A stretch of 38,082 nucleotides of DNA from an uncultured bacterium (GCA_905214905.1 CAJMNK010000013.1:1-38082), one strand, 5' to 3'; shown: positions 6,582-15,768, numbered from the stretch's first letter. Made by a program: numbers and translations. The notes: generated from the sequence alone by a model not told the origin.

Positions 6582-9461
6582 ATGTCTGATTCTTCTATCG
6601 TTATTCGCGGCGCTCGTGAGCACAACCTCCGTGATATCGATGTTTCCATTCCGCGCGACCAACTCGTGGTCATTACCGGTCTTTCTGGCTCGGGCAAGAG
6701 TTCGCTGGCATTTGACACTATCTATGCCGAGGGCCAGCGTCGATACGTCGAGAGCCTTTCGAGCTATGCGCGCCAGTTCTTGGGCCAGATGGACAAACCC
6801 GACCTGGATTCAATCGACGGCCTTTCGCCGGCGGTGTCGATCGACCAAAAGACGACGTCTAAAAACCCTCGCTCGACGGTTGGCACCGTAACCGAGATTT
6901 ATGACTATCTGCGCCTGCTGTTCGCCCGTGTGGGCACCCCGCACTGTCCCGAATGCGGCCGCGTCATTGAGCGCCAGACGACCGACCAGGTTGCCGACAA
7001 AGTCTTGGCGGCGGGGGAGGGTCGCCGCGCGTTTGTGCTGGCACCGGTGGTGCGCGGGCGAAAAGGCGAGTACACCAAACTGTTTGAGGACCTTCGCGCC
7101 GAGGGCTTTAGCCGCGTGCGTGTCGACGGCGAAGTGCGCTCGCTCGACGATCCTATCGATCTGGACAAGAAGTTCAAGCACGATATCGAGGTCGTGGTCG
7201 ATCGCATCGTGATCCGTGAGAATTCTCTGGGTCGTATCGCCGAGTCTGTTGAGCAGGCGACCGCGCTGGCTCACGGCAATGTAAACGTGTACATGCTGCC
7301 CGATCGTGATGCTCCCGAGGGGACCGAGGGCGAGCTGCTGGAGTATTCGTTGGCCTTGGCGTGCCCGGAGCATGGACACTCCATTGACGATCTTCAGCCG
7401 CGTGATTTTTCGTTTAACGCTCCCTATGGCGCATGTCCTGAGTGCGACGGCCTGGGCTTTAAGAAAACCGTTGATGCCGAGGCGCTGATCGAGGACCCCT
7501 CGAAGTCCATTGCCGACGGAGTCTTTGGTAGCCTGTTTGGCAATTCGAACTACTACCCGCAGATTTTTGCTGCGGTCTGTAAACACTTTAAGGTGGGCAC
7601 CGATACGCCGTGGGAGGACTTGCCCCCTCGCGTACGTCGTGCATTCTTGGATGGCCTGGGCGATACGAAGATCTCGGTTGACTACCAAAAACTCGACGGA
7701 CGCCGTAGCCAGTGGGATACCAAGTTTTCGGGCGTTCGCAACATCCTGTACGAACGCTATACCGAGACGACGAACGAGAACACCAAGGCGCGCTTGGAGA
7801 AGTACATTCACGAGGAACCGTGCTCGAGCTGCCACGGCGCTCGTTTGCGCCCTGAGATGCTCGCCGTCACCGTGGGCGGCAAGTCCATTTACGAGGTTTG
7901 TTGCCTGTCGTGCCGCGAGTCGCTCGAGTTTTTTGAGGGCTTGGAGCTTACCGAGCGCCAACAATTTATCGGCGGGCGCATCGTTAAGGAAATCCTGGAG
8001 CGCCTGCGCTTTCTGGTCGATGTCGGACTCGACTATCTGACCCTCGACCGTGCCTCGGCGACGCTTTCCGGAGGCGAGGCCCAGCGCATTCGCCTGGCAA
8101 CGCAGATCGGCGCCGGCCTCATGGGTGTGCTGTACATTTTGGACGAGCCGTCGATCGGCCTCCATCAGCGCGATAACGAGCGCCTGATCAAGACGCTTGA
8201 GCGCCTACGCGATATCGGCAATACCGTCATCGTCGTCGAGCATGATGAGGATACGATTCGTGCTGCCGACTATGTGATCGACATGGGCCCCGGTGCGGGC
8301 GTGAACGGCGGACACGTGGTCGCCGCGGGAACGCCTGCCGATATCATGGCGTGCCCCGATTCGATGACGGGTGCCTACCTGACCGGCAAACGAATGATCC
8401 GGGTGCCTGATGAACGGCGCAAGCCCGGTCGCGGCTGCCTTAAAATTACGGGCGCTCGAGCCAACAACCTCAAAAACGTTACCGCCAAGATCGAGTTTGG
8501 TACGCTTACGGTTGTTACCGGTGTGTCGGGATCGGGCAAGAGCTCCCTGGTTACCGATACCATTGCGCCTGCCCTTACGAATGCCATTCACCGTTCGACG
8601 CGCCCTGTGGGTCCGTATAAGAAAATCGAGGGCATCGAGTGTATCGATAAGGTTATCGATATCGACCAGTCGCCGATTGGCCGCACGCCGCGTTCCAACC
8701 CTGCTACCTATATCGGCCTGTGGGATGATCTTCGCGCGCTGTTTGCGAGTACGCCGGAGTCGAAGGCGCGCGGCTACTCGCCGGGTCGTTTCTCCTTTAA
8801 TGTGAGTGGCGGGCGCTGTGAGGCGTGCAAGGGCGACGGCCAGATCAAGATCGAGATGCACTTCCTTCCCGATATCTACGTTCCCTGCGAAGTTTGCGGC
8901 GGTAAACGCTACAACCGCGAGACACTCGAGGTCACCTACCGTGGCAAGACCATCTCGGACGTGCTAGACATGAGCGTCACCGAGGCGCTGGCCTTCTTTG
9001 GGAATATCCCGCAGATTAAGCGCAAACTCCAGACGCTGTACGATGTAGGCTTGGGCTACGTGAGCCTAGGCCAGCCCGCCACGACGCTCTCGGGCGGCGA
9101 GGCGCAGCGTGTGAAGCTCGCTAAGGAGCTTCATCGACGCCAGACGGGCAAGACGTTCTATATTTTGGACGAGCCGACGACCGGCCTTCATTTTGAGGAC
9201 GTCCGCCAGCTGCTCGATGTGCTACAGCGCTTGGTCGATGCGGGCAACACGGTGCTGGTGATTGAACACAACCTTGATGTCATCAAGGTTGCCGACCGCC
9301 TGATCGATATGGGTCCCGAGGGCGGTAACGGCGGCGGAACCGTCGTGGTTTCGGGCACACCGGAGCAGGTTGCGGACTGTCCGCAGAGTTATACGGGCAA
9401 GTTTTTGGCGCCGTTGCTCAGGCGCGACCGGGAGCGTCAGGCTCAACTTGATGCTCAATAA
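6582..9461 (+). CDS. uvrA: Excinuclease ABC subunit A (UvrA)
   Basis: A 959-residue, full-length UvrA, the ATPase that finds DNA distortions and loads UvrB. It has two ABC modules: Walker A GLSGSGKSS near residue 32 with the split signature LSGGEAQRIRLA, and Walker A GVSGSGKSS near 650 with LSGGEAQRVKLA. Both D-loop regions read LDEP. Zinc-binding elements are CPECG near 127, CPEC/CSSC pairs in the middle, and the canonical C-terminal module CEAC with CEVCGGKRYN about 20 residues on. The start at 6582 is chosen for AAGGAG five bases upstream (with AGGAGG just before it) and the typical opening IVIRGAREHNLRDIDV. It stands alone: a hairpin follows and a divergent gene precedes. Confidence 0.97.
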   Translation: MSDSSIVIRGAREHNLRDIDVSIPRDQLVVITGLSGSGKSSLAFDTIYAEGQRRYVESLSSYARQFLGQMDKPDLDSIDGLSPAVSIDQKTTSKNPRSTVGTVTEIYDYLRLLFARVGTPHCPECGRVIERQTTDQVADKVLAAGEGRRAFVLAPVVRGRKGEYTKLFEDLRAEGFSRVRVDGEVRSLDDPIDLDKKFKHDIEVVVDRIVIRENSLGRIAESVEQATALAHGNVNVYMLPDRDAPEGTEGELLEYSLALACPEHGHSIDDLQPRDFSFNAPYGACPECDGLGFKKTVDAEALIEDPSKSIADGVFGSLFGNSNYYPQIFAAVCKHFKVGTDTPWEDLPPRVRRAFLDGLGDTKISVDYQKLDGRRSQWDTKFSGVRNILYERYTETTNENTKARLEKYIHEEPCSSCHGARLRPEMLAVTVGGKSIYEVCCLSCRESLEFFEGLELTERQQFIGGRIVKEILERLRFLVDVGLDYLTLDRASATLSGGEAQRIRLATQIGAGLMGVLYILDEPSIGLHQRDNERLIKTLERLRDIGNTVIVVEHDEDTIRAADYVIDMGPGAGVNGGHVVAAGTPADIMACPDSMTGAYLTGKRMIRVPDERRKPGRGCLKITGARANNLKNVTAKIEFGTLTVVTGVSGSGKSSLVTDTIAPALTNAIHRSTRPVGPYKKIEGIECIDKVIDIDQSPIGRTPRSNPATYIGLWDDLRALFASTPESKARGYSPGRFSFNVSGGRCEACKGDGQIKIEMHFLPDIYVPCEVCGGKRYNRETLEVTYRGKTISDVLDMSVTEALAFFGNIPQIKRKLQTLYDVGLGYVSLGQPATTLSGGEAQRVKLAKELHRRQTGKTFYILDEPTTGLHFEDVRQLLDVLQRLVDAGNTVLVIEHNLDVIKVADRLIDMGPEGGNGGGTVVVSGTPEQVADCPQSYTGKFLAPLLRRDRERQAQLDAQ

Positions 9462-9481
9462 ATAGGCGATTCAGTTTATGG

Positions 9482-9512
9482 GCGCCATCGACTCCTTGTG
9501 ATTCGATGGCGC
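9482..9512 (+). terminator. Terminator-like hairpin after uvrA
   Basis: A perfect 10-bp stem, GCGCCATCGA (9482-9491) with TCGATGGCGC (9503-9512), around an 11-nt loop. The following bases TTGCTGTG are only weakly T-rich, so termination may be partial or assisted by Rho. Confidence 0.55.
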
Positions 9513-9524
9513 TTGCTGTGCCGA

Positions 9525-9556
9525 AGTGACGTATGCAGCCGAATTGGACATATACT
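9525..9556 (+). promoter_or_regulatory. Candidate promoter of the ybaK-murJ-uvrC unit
   Basis: TATACT at 9551-9556 matches the -10 consensus at five of six positions and lies 38 bases before the ybaK start codon. The best -35 is GTGACG at 9526-9531 with a long 19-base spacer, so the -10 is clearer than the whole promoter. Confidence 0.4.
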
Positions 9557-9593
9557 TAATCCTTGCGTCCGAATGCGAGGGAAAGGATATGTC

Positions 9594-10094
9594 ATGGCAA
9601 AGGCTGTAAAGACGCCAAAAACCAATGCGATGCGCGAGCTGGAAAGCGCCGGCATTTCCTATGTTCTACATACGTACGAAGACGATGGTGATGAGTCGGT
9701 GGGCCTGGGGGTCGCGATTTCGGAGCAGCTTGGCGAGGAGCCCGGTCAAGGATTTAAGACTTTGGTCTGCGTGACACCGTCCAACGACTATGTCGTGTGC
9801 TGTATCCCTGTTGCCGACGAGCTCGATCTTAAGTCCGCCGCGCGTGCCGCGGGGGAGAAGTCCTTGGCTATGATGCATGTGAAGGATTTGCTTGCGGCGA
9901 CTGGCTACGTTCGCGGCGGCTGCAGCCCGGTCGGTATGAAAAAACGCTACCGGACGCTCATTGATGAGACATGCGTCCTTTGGGATACCATTTTTATTTC
10001 GGGAGGCAAGCGTGGTTATCAGCTCGAGCTTGCACCCGATGATTTAATTGCATTTTGCGGGGCGACGGTTGCCGCGATTACGAGAGAGGACTGA
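9594..10094 (+). CDS. ybaK: YbaK/EbsC-family aminoacyl-tRNA deacylase
   Basis: A single-domain, 166-residue protein of the YbaK/ProX editing superfamily. Such proteins hydrolyse mischarged Cys-tRNA(Pro) in trans. Family traits are the N-terminal TNAMRELESAGISY, the conserved Lys in FKTLVC, the DLKSAARAAGEKS segment, and GCSPVGMKKRY with ISGGKRGYQLELAPDDL near the end. The start at 9594 has AAAGGA six bases upstream and gives the normal family length; an in-frame ATG at 9498 would run through the uvrA hairpin. The stop is only three bases before murJ, so the two are probably co-transcribed. Confidence 0.9.
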   Translation: MAKAVKTPKTNAMRELESAGISYVLHTYEDDGDESVGLGVAISEQLGEEPGQGFKTLVCVTPSNDYVVCCIPVADELDLKSAARAAGEKSLAMMHVKDLLAATGYVRGGCSPVGMKKRYRTLIDETCVLWDTIFISGGKRGYQLELAPDDLIAFCGATVAAITRED

Positions 10095-10097
10095 GCG

Positions 10098-11780
10098 ATG
10101 CCGCAGGAAGAATTGAAGCGCGGAGCTCATTTTGCAAAAGAATCTGCGTCTCAGGCACCCTCATCCGAAGCCTCTTCGTCGCGAGATGACACTGACGACA
10201 TGGGCTCGTCGGACTACTCCACGGTTGGTCGTTCCGCCGGGCTTATGACCATCCTGACCATCGTGTCTCGCGTCACCGGTTTTATCCGCACGTGGGCAAT
10301 GGCGGCCGCTATCGGCATGTCGCTACTCTCGTCCTCCTATCAGGTCGCCAACAACCTGCCCAATATGCTCTACGAACTCGTGATGGGCGGCATGCTCGTG
10401 ACGGCGTTTTTGCCCGTGTACATGGGCGTGAGGCGTGAGCAGGGTCGCGAGGCCTCGAACGAGTACGTGGGCAACCTGCTCGGCATTCTGCTTTTGGTGC
10501 TGGGTGGCATTTCGTTGCTGGGGACCGTGTTCGCCCCGGGCTTTATCTGGACGCAATCGTTCCTTTCGGGTGACGGCGGCAGCATGGATACCGCTGCGTT
10601 CATGTTCCGTTTCTTTGCCATCCAGATTCTGTTTTATGGTTTGGGCTCGGTGTTTTCGGGGGTTCTCAACGCACACCGCGACTACTTCTGGTCGACGTTT
10701 GCCCCGGTCCTCAACAATGTGATCGTCATTGCGAGCTTTATGGGTTTTGCGCCCGTGTCCGCACAGTTTGGCGAACGTGCCGGCATCATCTTGATTGCGG
10801 CCGGTACGACCCTCGGTGTCTTTGTTCAGATGGCATGTCAGATCCCTGCGCTTGGCAAGCACGGCGTGCATCCCCATATCCATATCGACTTTAAGGACCC
10901 CGCACTGCGCCAGACGATTGCGCTCGGTATCCCGACGCTGCTCGCCACGGTGTGCATGTTTGTCTCGACTTCTATCACCAACGCTGCCGCGCTGGTGGTC
11001 CAGCCCGAGACTGGCCCTTCCGTCATCGCCTATGCGCGCCTGTGGTACACGCTGCCCTACGCGCTGATTGCCGCCTCGCTTTCGACGGCGCTCTATACCG
11101 AGCTCTCTCACGACGCACAGGAGAAGGATTACGACAGCGTTCGCACGGGCATTTCGCGTGGCGTCGCCCAGATGCTGTTCTTCCTGATTCCGTTCGCGTT
11201 GTACCTGATTGTCTTCGCGCGTCCGCTCAACATGATTTACTGTGCCGGCAAGTTTGATGAGTCCGGCGTGGCGCTGGTGTCCGAGTTCCTTGTCTACCTG
11301 GCGTTCTCGCTGCCGCTCTACGGCGTGGTCGTGTTGATGCAGAAGAGCTTCTCTGCCTTGCTCGACATGAAGCCCTATAGCCGCTATTGCCTGTATTCCG
11401 CCATCGGCCAGGCCGGCTCGGTTCTGCTGTTTGGCGTTGTGCTGGGCTTCGGTATGCCGGCAATCGCGCTTTCGTATGTCGTTGACTACGTGATCTTGGT
11501 CGGTTGTTCGCTGTGGTGGCTGCGTCGTCGTCTACGTGGCCTTCAGGTCAAATCTATCCTGCATGGCGGTTTCTTTGGCCTTTTGCTCGGTGGCCTGGGT
11601 GCTGCCGCAGGCGCCGGCGTCATGTGGGCGCTTGAGCACTTTGTCGGGGCACTTGGCGGCTCGATTCTGATTACTCTTGTCTACGTTTGCGTTGCGGGTG
11701 TCGTCTCGCTTGCTGTTACCTTTGGCCTTGCCGTCGTCCTTAAGATGCCCGAGGTCTCGGCGCTGCTTCGTCGCAAGTAG
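10098..11780 (+). CDS. murJ: Lipid II flippase MurJ (MviN family)
   Basis: A 560-residue polytopic membrane protein. A hydrophilic Ser/Asp-rich N-terminal extension of about 45 residues precedes the MviN core, which begins SAGLMTILTIVSRVTGFIRTWAMAAAIG. The core is followed by roughly 14 hydrophobic segments ending in a short basic tail (LLRRK). Hallmarks include NNLPNMLYELVMGGMLVTAFLPVY and SGVLNAHRDYFWSTFAPVLNNV. MurJ moves lipid-linked peptidoglycan precursor across the membrane. It overlaps the ybaK ribosome-binding region (GAGAGAGGA) and its stop touches the uvrC start, so cell-wall and repair genes share a transcript here. In mycobacteria long cytosolic extensions regulate MurJ; the extension here is short and N-terminal. 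Confidence 0.95.
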   Translation: MPQEELKRGAHFAKESASQAPSSEASSSRDDTDDMGSSDYSTVGRSAGLMTILTIVSRVTGFIRTWAMAAAIGMSLLSSSYQVANNLPNMLYELVMGGMLVTAFLPVYMGVRREQGREASNEYVGNLLGILLLVLGGISLLGTVFAPGFIWTQSFLSGDGGSMDTAAFMFRFFAIQILFYGLGSVFSGVLNAHRDYFWSTFAPVLNNVIVIASFMGFAPVSAQFGERAGIILIAAGTTLGVFVQMACQIPALGKHGVHPHIHIDFKDPALRQTIALGIPTLLATVCMFVSTSITNAAALVVQPETGPSVIAYARLWYTLPYALIAASLSTALYTELSHDAQEKDYDSVRTGISRGVAQMLFFLIPFALYLIVFARPLNMIYCAGKFDESGVALVSEFLVYLAFSLPLYGVVVLMQKSFSALLDMKPYSRYCLYSAIGQAGSVLLFGVVLGFGMPAIALSYVVDYVILVGCSLWWLRRRLRGLQVKSILHGGFFGLLLGGLGAAAGAGVMWALEHFVGALGGSILITLVYVCVAGVVSLAVTFGLAVVLKMPEVSALLRRK

Positions 11781-13727
11781 GTGCGCGTGGCCGGTCACGA
11801 CAACATTCCAACGCTTGCCGAGCAGGTTTCGCGCGTTCCCACGCAGCCCGGCTGCTACCTTTGGAAAGACGCCAAGGGCGATGTCATCTACGTGGGCAAG
11901 GCGAAAAACCTACGCGCCCGCATGCGTCAATACGTGACACTGCAGGATGAGCGTCAAAAGATCCCGCTGATGATGCAGCTGGTGGCGAGCTTTGACTATA
12001 TCGTGGTGGAGACCGAGCATGAGGCGTTGGTGCTCGAGCGCAATTTGATTGGTCAGTACCATCCGTACTTTAACGTCGACCTCAAGGATGACAAGAGCTA
12101 CCCCTTTATCGCCATTACAAAGGGCGACCTGTATCCCGCTATCAAATATACGCGTGAGCGTCATAAGCCGGGAACGCGCTATTTTGGACCCTATACCGAT
12201 AGCCGTGCGGCACGTGAGACGATAGATACGCTGCGCAAGGTTATCCCCATCTGCTCCGCATCCTGTGCGGAGTGGCGTCGTTGTCGTCGTATCGTCGAGT
12301 CACACAAGGGCGAGGAAGACATCGTCAATATGATTTGCGCGCAAAACGGGCGTCCCTGCTTTGACTACCATGTCGGGCGCGGCCCGGGTGCGTGTGTCGG
12401 CGCGATTTCCCCGGCAGACTATGCCAAGAACGTCAAGCGTGTCGAGCGCTTTTTGTCGGGCCATCGCAAGGATGTCGTCGATGAGCTGACCTCCGAGATG
12501 ACGGATGCCGCCGAGGCGCTCGACTTTGAGCGCGCGGCACGCGTCAAACGTCGTTTGGAGGTCATCAGGGGTCTGGACGATCGTCAGCAAGTCGTTTTTC
12601 CCTCCAGTGTCGATATCGATGTCATCGGGTTCTATCGCGAGGAGACCATCTCCGCCGCTTGCGTCTTCGTCGTTCGCGAGGGCCGAACAGTTCGCACCTG
12701 CGAGTTCATTCTCGACAAGGGTCTTGATGTTGACGAGGAAGAGCTCCAGTCGGGCTTTCTTAAGCGCTATTACGACGAGACGGCTGATATTCCAGCTGAG
12801 GTCAACCTTTCCGTCGAGCTTGAGGATGCGGAGGCGCTGGGGGAGTGGCTTGCGGGCAAGCGCGAGCGTTCCTGCCATCTCCATAGGCCGCAGCGTGGCG
12901 AAAAGCACCGTCTGCTCGATATGGCATCCAAAAATGCGCGCCATGCCCTCATGCGCTACATGATGCGAACGGGGTACGCTGACGACCGCACCAATCAAGC
13001 GCTCCTGGAGCTCGAAAGTGCGTTGGCGCTGCCATCGCCGCCGCTGCGTATCGAGTGCTTCGATATCTCTACACTGCATGGCACCTTTACGGTCGCCTCG
13101 ATGGTGGTGTTTACCAACGGGCGCGCCGACAAGAGCCAGTACCGTCGTTTTAAAATTCAGGCCGAATTGGACGAGGCAAACGACTTCGTGTCGATGTCCG
13201 AGGTTTTGGGACGACGCTATGCTCCCGAGCGCATGGCCGACGAGCGCTTTGGCTCGCGCCCCGATTTGCTCGTTGTCGATGGCGGTAAGCCGCAATTGAC
13301 CGCTGCGATCAAGCAACTTGAGGCTCTTGGGCTCGATATACCAGTTTGTGGCTTGGCGAAGGCCGACGAGGAAGTTTTCGTGCCTTGGGACGAGACTCCT
13401 GTCGTGCTGCCGACCGGGTCTGCTTCGCTCTATCTAATTAAACAGGTACGCGATGAGTCCCACCGATTTGCCATCACGTTCCACCGCGAGTTGCGCGATA
13501 AAGCCATGACGGTTTCGGTACTCGATGACGTTCCAGGCGTGGGACCCACCAGAAAACGTGCCATTATGCGCCATTTTGGCTCGATGAAGCGTTTGCGTGC
13601 GGCAAGTGAGCAGGAGATTGCAGAAGTTCGAGGCGTTCCGGCCGATGTCGCCAAAGCGGTCCACGAGGCACTTGTTGCATGGAATGCCGAGCGCGCCCAG
13701 ACATCGGCCAACCGTTCCGAAAACTAA
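11781..13727 (+). CDS. uvrC: Excinuclease ABC subunit C (UvrC)
   Basis: A full-length, 648-residue UvrC, the dual-incision nuclease of excision repair. Domains in order: GIY-YIG nuclease at about 15-95 (PGCYLWKD, then VIYVGKAKNLRARMRQY); the UVR motif near 235-265 (AAEALDFERAARVKRRLEVI), which binds UvrB; the RNase H-like 5' nuclease with IECFDIS, LLVVDGGKPQL and SHRFAITFHR supplying its acidic and His residues; and a C-terminal helix-hairpin-helix pair (DVPGVGPTRKRAIMRHFG). Both possible starts are GTG: 11781, directly after the murJ TAG, and 11787, which sits better behind AAGTAGG. I list the longer one. An AT-rich weak hairpin follows the stop. Confidence 0.96.
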   Translation: MRVAGHDNIPTLAEQVSRVPTQPGCYLWKDAKGDVIYVGKAKNLRARMRQYVTLQDERQKIPLMMQLVASFDYIVVETEHEALVLERNLIGQYHPYFNVDLKDDKSYPFIAITKGDLYPAIKYTRERHKPGTRYFGPYTDSRAARETIDTLRKVIPICSASCAEWRRCRRIVESHKGEEDIVNMICAQNGRPCFDYHVGRGPGACVGAISPADYAKNVKRVERFLSGHRKDVVDELTSEMTDAAEALDFERAARVKRRLEVIRGLDDRQQVVFPSSVDIDVIGFYREETISAACVFVVREGRTVRTCEFILDKGLDVDEEELQSGFLKRYYDETADIPAEVNLSVELEDAEALGEWLAGKRERSCHLHRPQRGEKHRLLDMASKNARHALMRYMMRTGYADDRTNQALLELESALALPSPPLRIECFDISTLHGTFTVASMVVFTNGRADKSQYRRFKIQAELDEANDFVSMSEVLGRRYAPERMADERFGSRPDLLVVDGGKPQLTAAIKQLEALGLDIPVCGLAKADEEVFVPWDETPVVLPTGSASLYLIKQVRDESHRFAITFHRELRDKAMTVSVLDDVPGVGPTRKRAIMRHFGSMKRLRAASEQEIAEVRGVPADVAKAVHEALVAWNAERAQTSANRSEN

Positions 13728-13752
13728 ATGCGCTTCTAAACAACTGATATAC

Positions 13753-13781
13753 ATGATTGGTCGATTTTCAATCATTTATTT
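13753..13781 (+). terminator. Weak AT-rich terminator after uvrC
   Basis: ATGATTG (13753-13759) pairs exactly with CAATCAT (13769-13775) around a 9-nt loop, and TTATTT follows. The stem is only 7 bp and AT-rich, so its strength is doubtful, but nothing better lies between uvrC and the next promoter. Confidence 0.4.
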
Positions 13782-13820
13782 CGCGGCGATTACCAGCCGA
13801 TTTCGGGTTCTATTAACGCT

Positions 13821-13857
13821 AAAACGTTTGACTAGCCATGGTGAACAACCCTGTTAT
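13821..13857 (+). promoter_or_regulatory. Candidate promoter of the sialate transporter operon, with AAAACGTTT overlap
   Basis: TTGACT (13828-13833; 5 of 6 matches) and TGTTAT (13852-13857; 4 of 6) are 18 bases apart. AAAACGTTT (13821-13829) runs into the -35. It resembles the half-palindromic core of LacI-family operators, and a related word lies upstream of gap and of the opp binding-protein gene. Transcription from here would give a leader of about 230 bases. Confidence 0.45.
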
Positions 13858-13892
13858 CCTGCGGGTTGACGAAGACTGATATCTCACCTCGT

Positions 13893-13973
13893 CGATACAT
13901 ACTGTCTGGCGAATCGTTTGTCAATGAATTCGGTGAACGGTAGTAAATACCGTTCAAGCGTATGTATGTATCG
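13893..13973 (+). promoter_or_regulatory. Nested inverted repeats in the transporter leader
   Basis: The outer arms CGATACATAC (13893-13902) and GTATGTATCG (13964-13973) are perfectly complementary over 10 bp. They enclose a second perfect inverted repeat, TGAACGGTA (13934-13942) with TACCGTTCA (13948-13956), which has a 5-nt loop. In RNA this would form a closed structure with an internal hairpin, about 120 bases before the start codon. As DNA, the inner repeat could equally be an operator. It matches no riboswitch class that I recognise. Confidence 0.55.
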
Positions 13974-14092
13974 GTCGCCGAGCGCGGCACCTCAGTTGGG
14001 TTCGTCGGTAGGTAAGGTATATATCGTCCGCAAGTTGCGCGGGGGCAAGTCTAGGTGCTCCCGAGTAAGATTCTCTATTGATAGGAGAAGAC

Positions 14093-15706
14093 ATGGCCAT
14101 CATCAACAAGGGTATGTCCAGGCGTTCGTTCCTCGGCCTCACCGGCAGCGTCGCTGCTGTCGCAGGGCTTGGTCTCACCGGCTGCGGTGGCAGCTCTAGC
14201 GACGAGGGTTCCGCTTCCGGTTCCACCGATTCCGCCAATCGTGGCGGCGGCGTGATCACCGCTGGTTCCGCTTACGCTCCGTCCAGCTTCGATCCCGCCA
14301 GCACCGGCTCCGCTGTGGGCCTGGGTGCTAACTGGCACGTCGTCGAGGGCCTCTACGGCATCGATTACCACGACTACAGCACCTTCAACGAGCTCGCCAC
14401 CGACGATCCCAAGTCTGTGGACGACACCACTTTCGAGGTCACCATCCGCAAGGGCGCCAAGTTCTCCGATGGCACCGAGGTCACCGCTGACGATGTTGTC
14501 GCCTCCTACACCGCTTGCGCCGCTTCCGCTACCTATGCTCCGTTCTTCCAGCCCTTCGAGTCCATCGAGGCCAAGGACGCCAGCACCGTGACGGTCAAGA
14601 CCAAGGTCCCCAACTTCTCCCTGCTCAAGGATCGTCTGGCCATCGTCCGCGTTACCCCGGCCACCCAGACCGAGGAGGATCGCGCCAAGCAGCCGATCGG
14701 CTCCGGCCCCTGGATGTACGACTCTATCTCCGATACCGAGATCACCCTGGTTCCCAACCCCGAGTACAACGGTGAGTACGCTGCCGAGGATAAGAAGATC
14801 CAGTACAGCATTCTGACCGACCCCACCGCTCGCGTTACCGCTCAGCAGGAGGGCTCCACGCTCGTTATGGAGCTCGTTACCGCTGACGCCGTCGACCAGC
14901 TCGAGAGCGCCGGCTGCAAGATCGATAACGTTCAGGGTTTCGGCACCCGCTTCATCATGTTCAACGTCGCCAAGGAGCCTTGGAACAACGTCAAGGTCCG
15001 TCAGGCTGTCATGTATGCGCTCGACACCGAGAAGATGGTCAGCAACACCTTCGCCGGCCTTGCCACCGCTGCCAGCTGCTACCTGCCCAAGAGCTTCACC
15101 AACTATCATGAGGCTTCCACGGTGTACAAGACCGACGCCAAGAAGGCTAAGAAGCTCATCGAGGAGTCTGGCATCACCCCGGGTGCCATCACCCTGCGCA
15201 CCACCGACAACGAGCAGATTAAGGGCATGGCCGCCCAGGTCAAGAACGACCTCGACGCTCTCGGCTTCGATGTGACCATCCAGACCGATACCTCGCCGGC
15301 CACCTACGCTGCCATCGACGGCGGCGAGGCCTACGATATCCTCCTTGCCCCTGGCGATCCTTCCTGCTTCGGCGCCGACCCCGACCTGCTGCTCAACTGG
15401 TGGTACGGCGACAACGTCTGGATGCAGACCCGTTGCCCGTGGAAGGAGTCCGCTGAGTGGCAGAAGCTCCACGGTCTCATGGACGAGGCTCTTGCCGCCG
15501 AGGGCGACGAGCAGCAGAAGAAGTGGAACGAGTGCTTCGACATCATTGCCGACAACGCCGTTCTGTACCCCGTTGTCCACGTCAAGACCGTCTCCGCTTC
15601 CTGGGACGATCCGTCCACTGCGCCCAACGGCGAGGCCCTCGATGGCTTCAAGGGCATCGGCACGACGAGCATGTCCTTCAGGGGCGTTGCGACCGTCAAG
15701 GCGTAA
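14093..15706 (+). CDS. ABC transporter family-5 substrate-binding lipoprotein, probably for sialic acid
   Basis: A 537-residue extracellular binding protein of the SBP_bac_5 (DppA/OppA) family. The signal peptide combines a twin-arginine motif (SRRSFLG at 9-15) with a lipobox LTG-Cys31, so it is probably a Tat-exported lipoprotein. A Gly/Ser/Asp linker follows, then the binding domain. The sequence SYTACAASATYAPFF and the C-terminal NAVLYPVVHVKTV fit the family. The start at 14093 follows AGGAGA. Downstream are one permease, a permease-ATPase fusion and an ATPase, then nan genes. This is the layout of the SatABCD (Haemophilus ducreyi) and SiaEFGI (Corynebacterium) sialate importers, so sialic acid is the likely ligand; this is inferred from context. 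A peptide ligand remains the alternative. Codon use is strongly biased, as in the glycolytic genes. Confidence 0.82.
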   Translation: MAIINKGMSRRSFLGLTGSVAAVAGLGLTGCGGSSSDEGSASGSTDSANRGGGVITAGSAYAPSSFDPASTGSAVGLGANWHVVEGLYGIDYHDYSTFNELATDDPKSVDDTTFEVTIRKGAKFSDGTEVTADDVVASYTACAASATYAPFFQPFESIEAKDASTVTVKTKVPNFSLLKDRLAIVRVTPATQTEEDRAKQPIGSGPWMYDSISDTEITLVPNPEYNGEYAAEDKKIQYSILTDPTARVTAQQEGSTLVMELVTADAVDQLESAGCKIDNVQGFGTRFIMFNVAKEPWNNVKVRQAVMYALDTEKMVSNTFAGLATAASCYLPKSFTNYHEASTVYKTDAKKAKKLIEESGITPGAITLRTTDNEQIKGMAAQVKNDLDALGFDVTIQTDTSPATYAAIDGGEAYDILLAPGDPSCFGADPDLLLNWWYGDNVWMQTRCPWKESAEWQKLHGLMDEALAAEGDEQQKKWNECFDIIADNAVLYPVVHVKTVSASWDDPSTAPNGEALDGFKGIGTTSMSFRGVATVKA

Positions 15707-15768
15707 GACTCGCTTGAGTCTGTATGCAGGATGTCGGCCGTTGGGACCGCATCCTCATAGTTGAAACA

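Larger units (their letters stand above)
13728..14092 (+). other. 365-bp leader and promoter region of the sialate transporter operon
   Basis: No gene is seen here. In order it holds a possible uvrC terminator, a candidate promoter, a nested inverted-repeat structure at 13893-13973, a second weak promoter (TTGGGT at 13996 and TATATA at 14018, 16-base spacer) and a 7-bp hairpin at 14041-14062 (GGGGGCA with TGCTCCC, one G-U pair). The ribosome-binding site AGGAGA sits at 14084. It is clearly more AT-rich than the genes on either side. Confidence 0.7.
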
